Source of the DNA: CAVQCT01 sp964371785
GTDB taxonomy: Bacteria; Zixibacteria; MSB-5A5; GN15; FEB-12
Reading direction: 5' to 3'
Length of the DNA stretch: 64,000 nt
Assembly: GCA_964371785.1 (NCBI GenBank)
Contig: CAYJOL010000011.1
Location: 3,591 to 67,590 of the forward strand
Shown here: one piece after another, positions 33,681 through 43,295 of the stretch
How positions within the stretch are numbered: position 1 is the stretch's first letter
Layout of the letters: each line of letters begins with the position of its first letter
The notes under the pieces: model-generated
Told to the model about the DNA's origin: nothing
The model's input: the letters and a program-made list of their open reading frames with translations, nothing else
The model's database searches: none
Translations under genes and position numbers: made by a program

Positions 33681-34724
33681 ATGAAGACAAGAATGAGAAT
33701 CATCGCGAGCGTCGGACTTATCGTAGCCCTGGTCACGCTGATGTCCGCCTGCAATTCGAAGAAAGACGACAATGGCGTCGATCTGGCCAACCAGATGGCC
33801 GACACGAACTCAGCCGTTGTTGCCGCAAACCAGCAGTCACAGCCGGTGGTGGCCCAGGAGAGCAAGCCGATTGACAGCGAAGGTCTGTTGCGCAACGTCT
33901 CGGATATGGTGATTACCGATGACAAGGTGTACGCTACTTTCGACGGCGGTCTGGCGGTGTACGATTTTATCGCCGGAACCGACAAGATTGTCTGTGCGGA
34001 TGAACGGTTTGATGCGGTCGCCATGCACGAAGGAGTCCTGTATGTCGGCGGTAACAGCCTCTATACGCTCAATGAGAATCTGGAAATGAAGGCAACCGAT
34101 AGTCAATACGAGGGTCCGGTGACGGCACTGTGTGATTACGGTCCTCGCCTTGTGGTCGGCACCGCGAATGGTCTCTACGCAGTAAGTGTCTTTGGTAATG
34201 AGAAGTTGATGGACGATGTCGCCGTGACGGCGCTGGTGGCGGACGATGACGGTCTCTGGGTGGGCACCGATGGTCAGGGACTGTATCGATGGGATGGCGT
34301 CGATTTCACCCGCCGATATCTGCTTCGTGATACCGCTGTTTTTGACACGGTGCGCACTCTGGCCTACAGTCACAGCCATCTGTATGTCGGCAGCAGCAAC
34401 GGATTTCATGTGTTCGACGGTGGCAAATGGGTGACCTTGACGACCGACGACGGACTGCCGTCGAATCATGTCACAAGTATCGATGCCTCCGACTGGGTAG
34501 TCTATGTAGGCACCGATCAGGGTGTGATGTCATACTTCAACAGTGAGCTCGCCGGAGTGAACAAGCTCGAAGACAAGCCGGTCACGGTTCTTCGCAGATA
34601 CAATGGCAAGCTGATTGTGGGAACCGAATTCGAAGGGATCCTCCAGCAGAGTCGAAGCACACTTAAGACTATCGTGCAGCCGGACAGCGGACTTCAACTC
34701 AGTTACCTGTCGCTTATTCAATAG
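33681..34724 (+). CDS. Beta-propeller lipoprotein (two-component-regulator propeller-like)
   Basis: A 347-residue lipoprotein. The signal peptide ends in the lipobox-like 'TLMSAC' (Cys about residue 24), followed by a low-complexity linker rich in Asn, Asp and Gln. Residues about 65-340 hold six or seven repeats of about 40 residues, with 'hhxxxxxLYVGxxxGLYxhxxxx' and 'LxxxDDGLWVGTDGQGLYRWDG' patterns as in the propellers of hybrid sensor proteins; here no kinase or membrane domain is attached. AAGGAGAAAGTC precedes ATG 33681. Expression is probably sigma54-dependent and NtrC-regulated. A role in sensing or protein binding at the outer or inner membrane is likely, but no partner is known. Confidence 0.75.
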   Translation: MKTRMRIIASVGLIVALVTLMSACNSKKDDNGVDLANQMADTNSAVVAANQQSQPVVAQESKPIDSEGLLRNVSDMVITDDKVYATFDGGLAVYDFIAGTDKIVCADERFDAVAMHEGVLYVGGNSLYTLNENLEMKATDSQYEGPVTALCDYGPRLVVGTANGLYAVSVFGNEKLMDDVAVTALVADDDGLWVGTDGQGLYRWDGVDFTRRYLLRDTAVFDTVRTLAYSHSHLYVGSSNGFHVFDGGKWVTLTTDDGLPSNHVTSIDASDWVVYVGTDQGVMSYFNSELAGVNKLEDKPVTVLRRYNGKLIVGTEFEGILQQSRSTLKTIVQPDSGLQLSYLSLIQ

Positions 34725-34757
34725 TATCCTGCGGGGCGCAGTTAGCGGGCGTGACAA

Positions 34758-34790
34758 CAATCCCCCGGACCTTGAAAGTCCGGGGGATTG
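34758..34790. terminator. Bidirectional hairpin terminator between convergent genes
   Basis: A perfect 13-bp inverted repeat, CAATCCCCCGGAC / GTCCGGGGGATTG, with a 7-base loop. It lies 33 bases after the propeller-lipoprotein stop and 30 bases beyond the M28 peptidase stop on the other strand. There is no long T run on either side, so termination is inferred from position and stem strength. Confidence 0.7.
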
Positions 34791-34820
34791 TCTGTGCAGA
34801 GATCTTTGTGCGGTCAGTGG

Positions 34821-37724
34821 TTATTTAATCAGGAGCATCTTTCGGGAAGCGGAGTGCTGTCCAGCGGTGAGCCGGTACAAATAGATCCCGCTGGTGACCG
34901 AGTTTCCCGAACCACTGCGGCCATCCCAGGTAACGGCAAAAGTCCCCGCAGGCTGCCGTTTGTCGACCAGCGTACGAACTCGTTGACCGAGCAGATTGAA
35001 CACCACCAGCTCGACATCGGATCCTTTCGGCAGACTGTACTCAATGACGGTCGTCGGATTGAACGGATTCGGATAATTCTGTGATAATGAGAATTCGCCG
35101 GGCAGATTCCCGTTGTCGGGGGGAGGATTATCCGTGGGCAGAGCCTGCATGTCATCGACCGCTTTCCTGAGTATCTGTACCGCCGTTGAATACTGCATGA
35201 ACGAGACTGGAAAATCGAAACAGGTAAGACTATAGGTCTGGCCCAGGTAGCGCCAGGCAACCGTGCCTCCCTGATTTGATGGGTCGCCGGTGCGTGATTC
35301 ATAGGTATAGATTGGCTCAAAGTCAGGATTACCAATATGAACCCAGGTTGCGAAAGGAACTCCTGACGGATTCCTGAATGGCAGCGAATGCTGCGAGGTG
35401 GCGGCTGAGTCCCATGCGATATCAGGATATCCGCTCATCAGGCTGTGCGCGCCGGTGAAGTCTGACAGCAAGGTATCTGGTGCCACGGGTATCGACGCGG
35501 TCTGGACACGGAAGTCTATCCCAAGCAAATCATGATAGGCGTCATCGAAATCAAGTCCATTGGCCAGGTAGTCCAGGGTGTCGGACGCGTTGATATCTCC
35601 CCATCGTCCGTAGAGAACCAGTTTCCCTCCGATTGAAAGATAATATGCCAGAGTATCGAGAATACCTCCGAGATCCGGTCGTCCGCCGATCGCGTCGACA
35701 TGACCGCCTTCGGACCCAAACACCAGCAGACCGTAGTCAAGCATGTTCATAAGATGAATCTTGTTCGGGTTGTTATACGAAGAAGTTGCGGCGGTGTCCG
35801 AGAAGTAGTCGAAGTTATATCCTGCCAGAGCATCGCGCATGAACACCCCTGTTCGAACCTCATCGACCAGGCAATTGAGCGTATTGGATGATCGGTTGAC
35901 AGCAAGGATCCGGTCCGGTTCGAGGGTAGCCGCACGCATGGGTACAGGAGCCGCGCCGACCGTATCGGAATAATTCCCATCAGTGTCCACCGCTACAACG
36001 CGATAGTCATGAAAATCGCCGCCCAGAGAGGGATCGTTATCTACAAACGACGTATCAGCGCACATGGATATCGTTGCGCCATCGCGGAGAATGGCATAGT
36101 GCGAGAAATCAAGCTCTTTGTTATTCGACTGCCAGTCAAGGCGGACTGCATCATGCAGTGGCCAGGCAGTGAGACTATCTGGTAACACAGGGTGTGATAA
36201 TGGTCGGCCGTATAGAACGTCGTGAACGATTGAGGTCATTCCTGTTTGATTGTATGCCATCACGAAGATTTCATAGTTGATTCCTTCATCGAGTCCCGTC
36301 AGAAGCAATGTGCTGTCGGCCGCGCCGGCGGAAACATACCTCAAATCACCCGGTGTCGGCTCCATCGGCCGGTAGTATATGCGATACTCACTGATCTCAG
36401 ACGATATGATGGGCTGCCAGCGAACCAGAAGCGAATTTCCGTCGCCGGGCTGGTCGATGGCAAGCGGATGAACCGGCGGAGGGGCACTTGCGACATTGTA
36501 GGCAGTGGCCAACGTGGCCTGCACCATGCGAGTCATGTAATCAAAGTTCAGGTTGGCAGAAATGTCGGAAGGATCGTGATAATTCGTAGAAAAGTTGTAC
36601 TCCTGCACAAAGATGACGTCGTAGCCGGCTTCCTGAAACGGTAGATGGTCCGACGCGGTGCTTCCCGAATAATACCCCGTTATTCCGGCATACTGCTCTG
36701 CCATGTCGATCCAGAAACCGGCGTAGCCGCTCTCTTCACCATAGTAGAGTTTGGCTTTGTCGGAATTGGTCAGGTGGGCGATCATGTCAGGATTGATCAT
36801 CAGCACAATATCATCACCGCGGGCGACCGCGTTGTCGGCATAATGATAAGAACCATACATCCAGGATTCTTCGGAGTCAAAGGCAATGAAGGTAACCGAC
36901 ATCGGCAGCACAACATCCTGCAGGACTCGGGCAAGTTCCAGCACGGTCGCTGTGCCCGAGGCATTGTCATCGGCTCCCGGGCAATCGGGCACGGCATCGA
37001 AATGTGCGCCGATCACGATCTGTTTGTCCGGATAGACAGATCCCGGCTTGAAAGCGATGACATTGTAGCACTGAACCGGGAAGTAATCCCACAACTGACT
37101 GCCCTGAAACGGGTCGATCGTGACGGAGTCATAACCGAATGAAGCAAACTTGGCCGCAATCCAATCCCGCGCCGCATAATTCGAGTCTGTTCCCGCAAGA
37201 CGGGTAGTGAATGCTTCCAGCCGATGTACGTAAGACTCCAGCGAGTCCTGACTGATTTGTGGCATGATGTCGCCAAGCTCGAAAGAAGAAGTCGGGCCGG
37301 GAAGGAGACCATCGTGAGGAGCCGTATAACGCATCTTTATAGGGCCTGGGCGAAGCGGCGCCAGAGTGTAACTGGATGGTTTGCTGCGATCAATTCTCAC
37401 CAGCTTCAAGTCTTTCTGCTCGAAGATCAATTCGTTTTCTGAGTACTCTGACAGTGGTCGGCGTGATCGGTCGACAGCCAGATCGTCGATGGATACATCG
37501 CCTACAATCAATTTCGCATCCGGAATTGAATTAAGCATTGTCTGCGCACCATCCGGTTCGACCAGAATGAGATAACCACCTTCAATCTGAAGTATCGGCT
37601 TGATGTTCAAGCTGTTTGCAAGAGTGGCATCGGTGGGACTATGGAGAAAGATACAGTAGAGGTCGGCCGTGGTCCCCTGCGTGGTCAGAAGAGATAGAAA
37701 GACAGCGTATATTGCAAGTCTCAT
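34821..37724 (-). CDS. Secreted M28 zinc peptidase with FN3 domains and C-terminal type IX-like sorting domain
   Basis: A 967-residue exported protein. ATG 37724 follows GGGAGG with five bases between and begins the signal peptide (about 1-20). The M28 aminopeptidase domain (about 155-420) has the zinc ligands His241 ('GAHFDAV'), Asp252/253 ('GADDNASG'), Glu285/286 ('DSEES'), Asp313 ('NPDMIAH') and a late His in 'ASDHLPF'. Two fibronectin-III-like domains follow (about 425-600), then a domain of unknown type (about 610-860). The last 80 residues start 'FSLSQNYPNPFNPTT' and contain 'GQRVRTLVD' and 'SGIYLYRLTAG', which is the FlgD-Ig-like sorting domain of FCB bacteria. It cleaves N-terminal residues from external peptides. 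Confidence 0.93.
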   Translation of the reverse strand: MRLAIYAVFLSLLTTQGTTADLYCIFLHSPTDATLANSLNIKPILQIEGGYLILVEPDGAQTMLNSIPDAKLIVGDVSIDDLAVDRSRRPLSEYSENELIFEQKDLKLVRIDRSKPSSYTLAPLRPGPIKMRYTAPHDGLLPGPTSSFELGDIMPQISQDSLESYVHRLEAFTTRLAGTDSNYAARDWIAAKFASFGYDSVTIDPFQGSQLWDYFPVQCYNVIAFKPGSVYPDKQIVIGAHFDAVPDCPGADDNASGTATVLELARVLQDVVLPMSVTFIAFDSEESWMYGSYHYADNAVARGDDIVLMINPDMIAHLTNSDKAKLYYGEESGYAGFWIDMAEQYAGITGYYSGSTASDHLPFQEAGYDVIFVQEYNFSTNYHDPSDISANLNFDYMTRMVQATLATAYNVASAPPPVHPLAIDQPGDGNSLLVRWQPIISSEISEYRIYYRPMEPTPGDLRYVSAGAADSTLLLTGLDEGINYEIFVMAYNQTGMTSIVHDVLYGRPLSHPVLPDSLTAWPLHDAVRLDWQSNNKELDFSHYAILRDGATISMCADTSFVDNDPSLGGDFHDYRVVAVDTDGNYSDTVGAAPVPMRAATLEPDRILAVNRSSNTLNCLVDEVRTGVFMRDALAGYNFDYFSDTAATSSYNNPNKIHLMNMLDYGLLVFGSEGGHVDAIGGRPDLGGILDTLAYYLSIGGKLVLYGRWGDINASDTLDYLANGLDFDDAYHDLLGIDFRVQTASIPVAPDTLLSDFTGAHSLMSGYPDIAWDSAATSQHSLPFRNPSGVPFATWVHIGNPDFEPIYTYESRTGDPSNQGGTVAWRYLGQTYSLTCFDFPVSFMQYSTAVQILRKAVDDMQALPTDNPPPDNGNLPGEFSLSQNYPNPFNPTTVIEYSLPKGSDVELVVFNLLGQRVRTLVDKRQPAGTFAVTWDGRSGSGNSVTSGIYLYRLTAGQHSASRKMLLIK

Positions 37725-37746
37725 AAACACCTCCCGAGTGTACTAC

Positions 37747-37798
37747 ATAGACGCAATAGTCGTCTATTAAGTGCAATATACACAATCGCCGGCGATTG
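37747..37798. repeat. Two inverted repeats in the M28 peptidase upstream region
   Basis: ATAGACG/CGTCTAT (37747-37753 and 37761-37767, 7-base loop) and the unbroken 16-bp palindrome CAATCGCCGGCGATTG (37783-37798). They lie between the ettA stop and the M28 peptidase start, both on the minus strand, so they could be an operator for the peptidase or an ettA transcript end. There is no T run to favour the latter. Confidence 0.45.
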
Positions 37799-37824
37799 GG
37801 AATAGTAAATGCAGCTACCGGAAA

Positions 37825-39501
37825 TCAGGCCTTTACGAGCTTGCGATAGCGATTGCGGCGGTTCTCAAACAGGTGACTGCCGAGCTCCTTGATACGCCAG
37901 GCTTCGTACTCTTCATAATTTCCCTCGAACCATCTTACCGCACCTTCGCCCTCGAACACCAGCAGATGGGTACAAATACGGTTGAGGAAGAATCGATCGT
38001 GACTGATTACCAGAGCCGAACCGGGGAATTCAAGGATCGCTTCTTCGAGCATTCGCAGGGTATTGACATCGAGATCGTTGGTCGGTTCGTCCAATAGCAG
38101 AACATTACCGCCAATCTTGAGAATCTTGGCCAGGTTACACCGGTTGCGCTCGCCGCCGGAGAGCTCATCGACCGTCTTCTGCTGGTCAGACCCACGGAAG
38201 CCGAACCGGGAGAGGTACTGGCGCACCGGAACGGGACGTTTGCCGAACATGATTTCATCCGCTCCGCCACCAATCTCCTGTACCAGGGAATGTCCGCCCT
38301 TGAGGGCGTCGCGTTCTTGATTGACGTACGCAAATTGGACTGTTTGACCTATCGCCACTTCGCCGCTGTCCGGCTTCTCTTCGCCGACAATCATCCGGAA
38401 CATGGTCGTCTTGCCTGTGCCGTTCGGTCCAATGACGCCGACCACGGCCGATCTGGGGATGCTGAAGGAGAGATCCGTAAAGAGAGGAGTGTCACCGAAC
38501 TGTTTGGTCACGTTGTTGAACACGATAACTTTGTCCCCTAACTCCGGACCCGGGGCTATCTGTATCGAAGTAGCGTCGTCACGCGCGGATTTCTCTTTCG
38601 CCACCAGTTGCTCGTACTCCTGCAATCTGTTCCGTGAAAGATCGTGCCGTTCTTTGTTGCTCATCTTTATCCAGGCCAACTCACGGCCAAGTGATCGCGC
38701 CCGGGGGGAGTCCTTTTTCTGCTCTGCCGCAAAACGGGCCAGTTTCTGTTCGATCCATGAGGAATAGTTCCCTTCCCACGGAATCCCGTAGCCATCCTGG
38801 AGCTCAAGAATCCACTTGGTGATATTGTCGAGAAAATACCGATCGTGGGTGACTATAATAACGGTCCCCGGATAGTCACGAAGCTGTGATTCCAGCCAGT
38901 CGATCGTCTCGGCGTCGAGATGGTTGGTCGGTTCATCCAACAAAAGCAAATCTGGCTGTTCGAGTAGCGCCTTGCACAGGGCAACCCGTCGCCGCTCTCC
39001 TCCGGACAGCGTGCCGATTATCCGTTCATCGGTCGGCAAGCAGAGTGCATCCGCCGCCACCTTCAGCTTCTGGTCAAGATTCCAGGCATCAGAGCTGTCC
39101 AGCTTGTCCTGGAGTTCCCCCATTCGGTCCATCAACTTCTGCATTTCATCGTCGGACATCGGCTCAGCCATCTTTGCCGTCACTTCGTCATATTCCTTGA
39201 GCATCCCCATCGTTCTCTCGAACGCCTGTTCGAGTGTCTGACGGACAGTCAACTGATCATCGAGATGCGGTTCCTGAAGGACTATGCCGGAGCGGTACCC
39301 CTGGCTCAAGTCGGCCTGGCCCTTGAATTCGTCGTCAAGTCCTCCCATTATTCTCAGCACGGTCGACTTGCCCGAACCGTTTTCGCCCACAATCCCGATC
39401 TTGGCGCCGGGGAAGAAACAGAGGTTGATGTTCTTGAGGACCTGTTTCTGACCGTAGTATTTATTCAAACCAAGCATCGTGAAGATATATTGTTCCGCCA
39501 T
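37825..39501 (-). CDS. ettA: Energy-dependent translational throttle protein EttA (ABC-F)
   Basis: A 558-residue ABC-F ATPase, the length of Escherichia coli EttA (555). ATG 39501 is chosen for AAGGAA upstream and because it begins 'MAEQYIFTMLGLNKYYGQ'. Each half has Walker A ('GENGSGKST', 'GPNGTGKTT'), a signature ('LSGGERRR', 'LSGGERNR') and Walker B ('LLLLDEPTNHLDAET', 'VLLLDEPTNDLD'), and the EttA-type arm lies in the first ABC domain. It binds the ribosomal E site and gates entry into elongation according to the ADP/ATP ratio. No membrane domain is present. Confidence 0.96.
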   Translation of the reverse strand: MAEQYIFTMLGLNKYYGQKQVLKNINLCFFPGAKIGIVGENGSGKSTVLRIMGGLDDEFKGQADLSQGYRSGIVLQEPHLDDQLTVRQTLEQAFERTMGMLKEYDEVTAKMAEPMSDDEMQKLMDRMGELQDKLDSSDAWNLDQKLKVAADALCLPTDERIIGTLSGGERRRVALCKALLEQPDLLLLDEPTNHLDAETIDWLESQLRDYPGTVIIVTHDRYFLDNITKWILELQDGYGIPWEGNYSSWIEQKLARFAAEQKKDSPRARSLGRELAWIKMSNKERHDLSRNRLQEYEQLVAKEKSARDDATSIQIAPGPELGDKVIVFNNVTKQFGDTPLFTDLSFSIPRSAVVGVIGPNGTGKTTMFRMIVGEEKPDSGEVAIGQTVQFAYVNQERDALKGGHSLVQEIGGGADEIMFGKRPVPVRQYLSRFGFRGSDQQKTVDELSGGERNRCNLAKILKIGGNVLLLDEPTNDLDVNTLRMLEEAILEFPGSALVISHDRFFLNRICTHLLVFEGEGAVRWFEGNYEEYEAWRIKELGSHLFENRRNRYRKLVKA

Positions 39502-39678
39502 GCTTATTTCCTTTCTGAAATATCGGGGAAAATCGTTGTCCAAAGATACACCGACACCGAACCGTCGGCAAGGTAATTGTGATTAAGGCGGATGGAAATG
39601 GTCGATAAATCCGCCCACTTGACTTTTTGCCCGTTCGCCTTATACTCAGCGGAAGAATCTTGCCACAAGAGAGGTAGT

Positions 39679-41238
39679 ATGAAATTCAATAATAAGAAAT
39701 ATGAACCATTCGCTTCGGCATTCAGCGAGAAAAAGTTCACCGGGCGGCTGGTAGGCAGACCTATAGCCGGCCGAATCCCTCACCGTCAGAACAAGGTCGT
39801 TACCCTTGATGCGGTGATGGAAATCATCAAAGATGGCGACACCATCTCCTACCCGCACTATTACCGAACGGGGGACCACGGATTGGGGATAATTGTCAAG
39901 AAACTCCAGCAGACCAAAAAGAAGAACATTAAGATCTATGGCAACGCGTTTTTTGATAATGTCGACCCCTGGTTTATGGATGCGGTCAAAGACGGCACGA
40001 TAGGCGGCATTTATGGGAATGTGTATCGAAAGCTGGGCAACAATGTAGTCAAAGGTGATTTTCTCCCCTGGGTTTCCGTAGGGTTCTCTCATGGGAACAG
40101 GGTCCGCAAGATGCAGACCGGAGAGGTGACCATAAATGTCGCTTTTGGGCCGGTGCCAATTGCCGATGTCCACGGTAATGCGAACGGCTTGATGGGCAAA
40201 CCGGAGCACCTGTGCGGACCTGTTGGATTGTTTTCCGCCGACGCCGAATACGCCGAGCATGTCTGCCTGCTGGCCGGAACGGTCAGCGATTCGCTTATCA
40301 TGCCCACGCCGATTTCGATGGAACAGGTTGATTTCGTGGTCAAGGTCGAGACGCCAGGGTTGGCCTCGGGTATTGGGTCGGGAACACTGGATATGCACAA
40401 GGCCAAGGAGAATCCGTTCAATGCACAGGTGGCTGACAATGTAACCCGGGTGATTAAGGCTTCCGGTGTAGTGAAAGACAATTTTGCATTTCAGGTCGGC
40501 AGTGGCGCCGGGTTGATAATTTTGGAAAATATCCGAGCCATACTCAAGGAGACCGGTATACGCGCCAATTTTTCTATCGGCGGGATCACGTCGCTGCACG
40601 TCGATATGCTCGACGAGGGAACGGTGCAACGCTTGATGCACGGACAGTTATTCGAGCCGAGCCCACGCGTGTTTGAATCATTGCTGAAGAACCATAACCA
40701 TCACGAAATCACAACCGCCTACTACGCTTCCGTAGCCAACAAAGAGGCCGCGGTCAACATGCTTGACCTGGCGGTTCTCTCGGCGCTCGAGGTTGACCTC
40801 GAGTTCAACCTCAACACCGTGTGCGCGGGAGGTCGGATAATCGGCGGAATCGGCGGTGGTCAGGATGTCGCGGCAGGGGCTGACCTCACAATCATCTTCA
40901 TGCCGCTGGCGACTGGTAAAGACGGCAGAGGCTTCCCGAAAGTTGTGGAGCGCGTGTTTACGCGTACTACTCCCGGCGAGGTGGTCGATGTGATCGTGAC
41001 CGAAGACTACGCCGCCGTGAACCCCAAAAGCAAAAGCACCTACAAGAGTGTCATCCTCGAACGGGCCCAGCAGTTCGGTGTGAAGCTGGTGACGATTGAG
41101 GAACTTCGTGCGAAGTCAGTAGCGAAGGCTGAGTCGTTTGGAAAGATCCCGCCGGATGTGAAGACGACGGATGAAGTAGTGCACGTTATCGAATGGCGCG
41201 ACGGAACGCTGCTGGATACTATTAAACGACTGGAATAA
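39679..41238 (+). CDS. citF: Citrate lyase alpha subunit-like protein (CitF family)
   Basis: A 519-residue protein, matching the usual CitF length of about 510. ATG 39679 has GAGAGGTAGT before it; an in-frame upstream ATG would add an unrelated 29 residues. CitF-like motifs include 'DGDTISYPHYYRTGD', 'GNANGLMGKPEHLCGPVGLF', 'FQVGSGAGL' and 'AGGRIIGGIGGGQDVAAGAD'. CitF is a CoA-transferase that swaps acetyl-ACP for citryl-ACP within the citrate lyase complex. The other subunits (CitD, CitE), the ligase CitC and prosthetic-group enzymes are not in the window, so this copy stands alone. It may act as a simple CoA-transferase or partner with subunits elsewhere. A terminator follows. Confidence 0.9.
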   Translation: MKFNNKKYEPFASAFSEKKFTGRLVGRPIAGRIPHRQNKVVTLDAVMEIIKDGDTISYPHYYRTGDHGLGIIVKKLQQTKKKNIKIYGNAFFDNVDPWFMDAVKDGTIGGIYGNVYRKLGNNVVKGDFLPWVSVGFSHGNRVRKMQTGEVTINVAFGPVPIADVHGNANGLMGKPEHLCGPVGLFSADAEYAEHVCLLAGTVSDSLIMPTPISMEQVDFVVKVETPGLASGIGSGTLDMHKAKENPFNAQVADNVTRVIKASGVVKDNFAFQVGSGAGLIILENIRAILKETGIRANFSIGGITSLHVDMLDEGTVQRLMHGQLFEPSPRVFESLLKNHNHHEITTAYYASVANKEAAVNMLDLAVLSALEVDLEFNLNTVCAGGRIIGGIGGGQDVAAGADLTIIFMPLATGKDGRGFPKVVERVFTRTTPGEVVDVIVTEDYAAVNPKSKSTYKSVILERAQQFGVKLVTIEELRAKSVAKAESFGKIPPDVKTTDEVVHVIEWRDGTLLDTIKRLE

Positions 41239-41281
41239 GCCGGCCTATCAAACAGACCGAAAACTCCATGCCTTTGGGAAG

Positions 41282-41312
41282 CGGCCTCTCGCATGAGGGG
41301 CCGTATTTATTT
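41282..41312 (+). terminator. Rho-independent terminator after the citF-like gene
   Basis: Arms CGGCCTCTC and GAGGGGCCG (41282-41290 and 41295-41303, one G-T pair) with a 4-base loop, then TATTTATTT. It is 44 bases past the stop. Confidence 0.8.
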
Positions 41313-42950
41313 GAACGGATTGGGTAACGAGAGAGGAGCCGCTTTGCGGGCGATATCTGTGGAACTGGCCGCCGGCGCCACATATGGAGGACCGATGTAC
41401 CGATTCGTGCGGGCTATCTCGACATAGCCGCTCCCCTGATCCGGCGCCCAGTCGGTAATCGCGGCACCAGTTTGGTCTACCAGAAGGGCGTTTATGCTTA
41501 CAATACGCACGCCGGAAGGCCTATTCATGTCGGACCACTTGATGCCCACCTCAAAGAAATCCGAGCTATCTTCTATGTTAAGGTAGTCAAAACCGTTTGG
41601 ATCGTACAGAAGAGTCCAGGAGTTGTGCGCCTGGTCGAACTGTGAGAAGGCGAGATTTCCGTGGACCCCTACGATCATTCTGTAGTCTGCTCCGATGCCG
41701 TTCAATGCCGGGCTTGAGGGGAGCGTGTCTAACGTAGTTCTACCTGTGAATGGAGATTGGTCGGCATCGAAGTAGACTCCGAGATCAAAGCTGGTGTCAT
41801 TAAACGCACTTGCCCAGTTCTCCCAGAATTCATAGCGTAGCTCCAATAGCGAGTCGGTGCTTCGGCCAAGCACCCGTTTAATATCGGTCGGCCATGGGTC
41901 GTTCTGGTCATCGACCAGAGTCTGCCATCGGTGGAATACCGTGATTGTATCCGAGACACCCTCCCGGTTGGTCGCATCGAATGCTTTAGCATAGATTATA
42001 TGGGCGGTGCCGATCGATGCCGCCGTGGCATCCCACTCGAATGTAAATGGAGAGCTGAGGTCATCCGCCCCCGCGGCGTGAACGCCATCGACATAGAACT
42101 CAACCCTTGTCACGCCGACAGGATGAATCGCCAGGACAGAGATTACGGACGTATCTCCGACAATCACGCTGTCCTGAGGTGACTCGATGAGTGCGACGGG
42201 GATCATCGGATCAACCTGTGTGGTAAACGACCACTGATAAGCGGTAGCCAGATGGTTGCCGAAAGTATCTGCGACGGCAGTGGTGATGGTCGCGGTATAT
42301 TGCGTGCTGTACAGGAGGGTGTCGCTCGGAGTGAAGGTGGCTACTTTGTTGAAATAGGTCACCGCGCCGGTCGCGCCGTTGTTGAGGGTGAATGATGACG
42401 ATGTCACCGTTGCGCCATCTAACTCCTTTGAGAAGGTTACGGTTATCGGCGCAGTAGCGATTATATCAACGGCATTGCTACCGGGCGATGTCGACTGGAC
42501 AACCGGTGGAATCGAAGCCAGATCCGGTTCGGTAGTGAACGACCAGCTATAAACAGTCTGAAGTTTGTTGTCAGCTGTGTCCGCCACTGTTGTCGAGATT
42601 GTGACAGTATAAGTCGTGCTGTAGTTCAGGTGGGTCGAAGGTGTCAGTCGTACAGTGTCGCCAATGAAGCTGAACGATCCGGATACGGTTCCGCTGACCG
42701 AGAAGCTTGTAGATGTGATGGTAAATGAATCGATCGGCTCGGAAAAAACGACGGATACGGGACTGTCGATTGACACTGCTGTCGCACCGTCAACGGGAAT
42801 TGTCGTCTTGACCGTCGGGGGAGTCTTGTCCCCTCCTGAGTTGTTGGGAGAATCTCCTCCGCCGCAACCGAAGGCCAGCAGAACTGAAACTGCCAAGACT
42901 AAGATTCGCAGGGCTAATACGGGAATTCTATCAATGCTAGGTATGACCAT
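41307..42950 (-). CDS. Lipoprotein with two SbsA (Big_5) Ig-like domains
   Basis: About 547 residues. ATG 42950 is preferred (GAGG upstream), with 42959 as an alternative. A lipoprotein signal ends at 'VLLAFGC', followed by a Gly/Ser/Asn linker. Two SbsA-type Ig-like domains (about 45-145 and 150-250) each end in 'YSWSFTTE'/'YQWSFTTQ' and begin with 'PxVxxTxPxxxAxxhxxxxPhxVxFS'. A third Ig-like domain (about 255-340, 'VEFYVDG') and a beta-rich C-terminal domain (about 345-520) follow. It ends in 'LSLPNPFK', which looks like the first few residues of an NPFN sorting domain, then stops; it may be a truncated remnant. The likely role is surface adhesion or scaffolding. Confidence 0.8.
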   Translation of the reverse strand: MVIPSIDRIPVLALRILVLAVSVLLAFGCGGGDSPNNSGGDKTPPTVKTTIPVDGATAVSIDSPVSVVFSEPIDSFTITSTSFSVSGTVSGSFSFIGDTVRLTPSTHLNYSTTYTVTISTTVADTADNKLQTVYSWSFTTEPDLASIPPVVQSTSPGSNAVDIIATAPITVTFSKELDGATVTSSSFTLNNGATGAVTYFNKVATFTPSDTLLYSTQYTATITTAVADTFGNHLATAYQWSFTTQVDPMIPVALIESPQDSVIVGDTSVISVLAIHPVGVTRVEFYVDGVHAAGADDLSSPFTFEWDATAASIGTAHIIYAKAFDATNREGVSDTITVFHRWQTLVDDQNDPWPTDIKRVLGRSTDSLLELRYEFWENWASAFNDTSFDLGVYFDADQSPFTGRTTLDTLPSSPALNGIGADYRMIVGVHGNLAFSQFDQAHNSWTLLYDPNGFDYLNIEDSSDFFEVGIKWSDMNRPSGVRIVSINALLVDQTGAAITDWAPDQGSGYVEIARTNRYIGPPYVAPAASSTDIARKAAPLSLPNPFK

Positions 42951-43295
42951 TCGCCTCATTTACGTCCGCAGGTATTATACACGAATCGGACGACTTCAGC
43001 AAGAAAGTTTGACCGGATTGAGCCCTCAGGCTGTCCAATTGTTCAACGAACGAACAGCGCATGTTCCCAAATGAAACAGCGGCCGGAATCCGCGGCGTTG
43101 TGCTACCTGAATCGATTGAAACCGCATATTTTATCATCATGCGGGACAGGCGGTTTCAATCGCTAACGTGGACTCATCAAAGATTCTTTCGTCGGCATGC
43201 GGCGTGTATAGTCTATATCTACTATCCACAATACTACCTTCTCGGCCAGACACCCAGCAGCTTTGTATGGGCCGAAGCTCGGGAAAGGAGAAATT

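Noticed and set aside
36246..37142. Two plus-strand open frames of 130-165 codons within the M28 peptidase gene
   Set aside because: Their translations are mirror images of peptidase coding sequence with no domain signature or start signal.
39646..40641. Long antisense open frame of 331 codons opposite the citF-like gene
   Set aside because: It has no ribosome site or recognisable domain, and the citF frame is clearly the conserved one; it is a mirror frame of a GC-biased gene.
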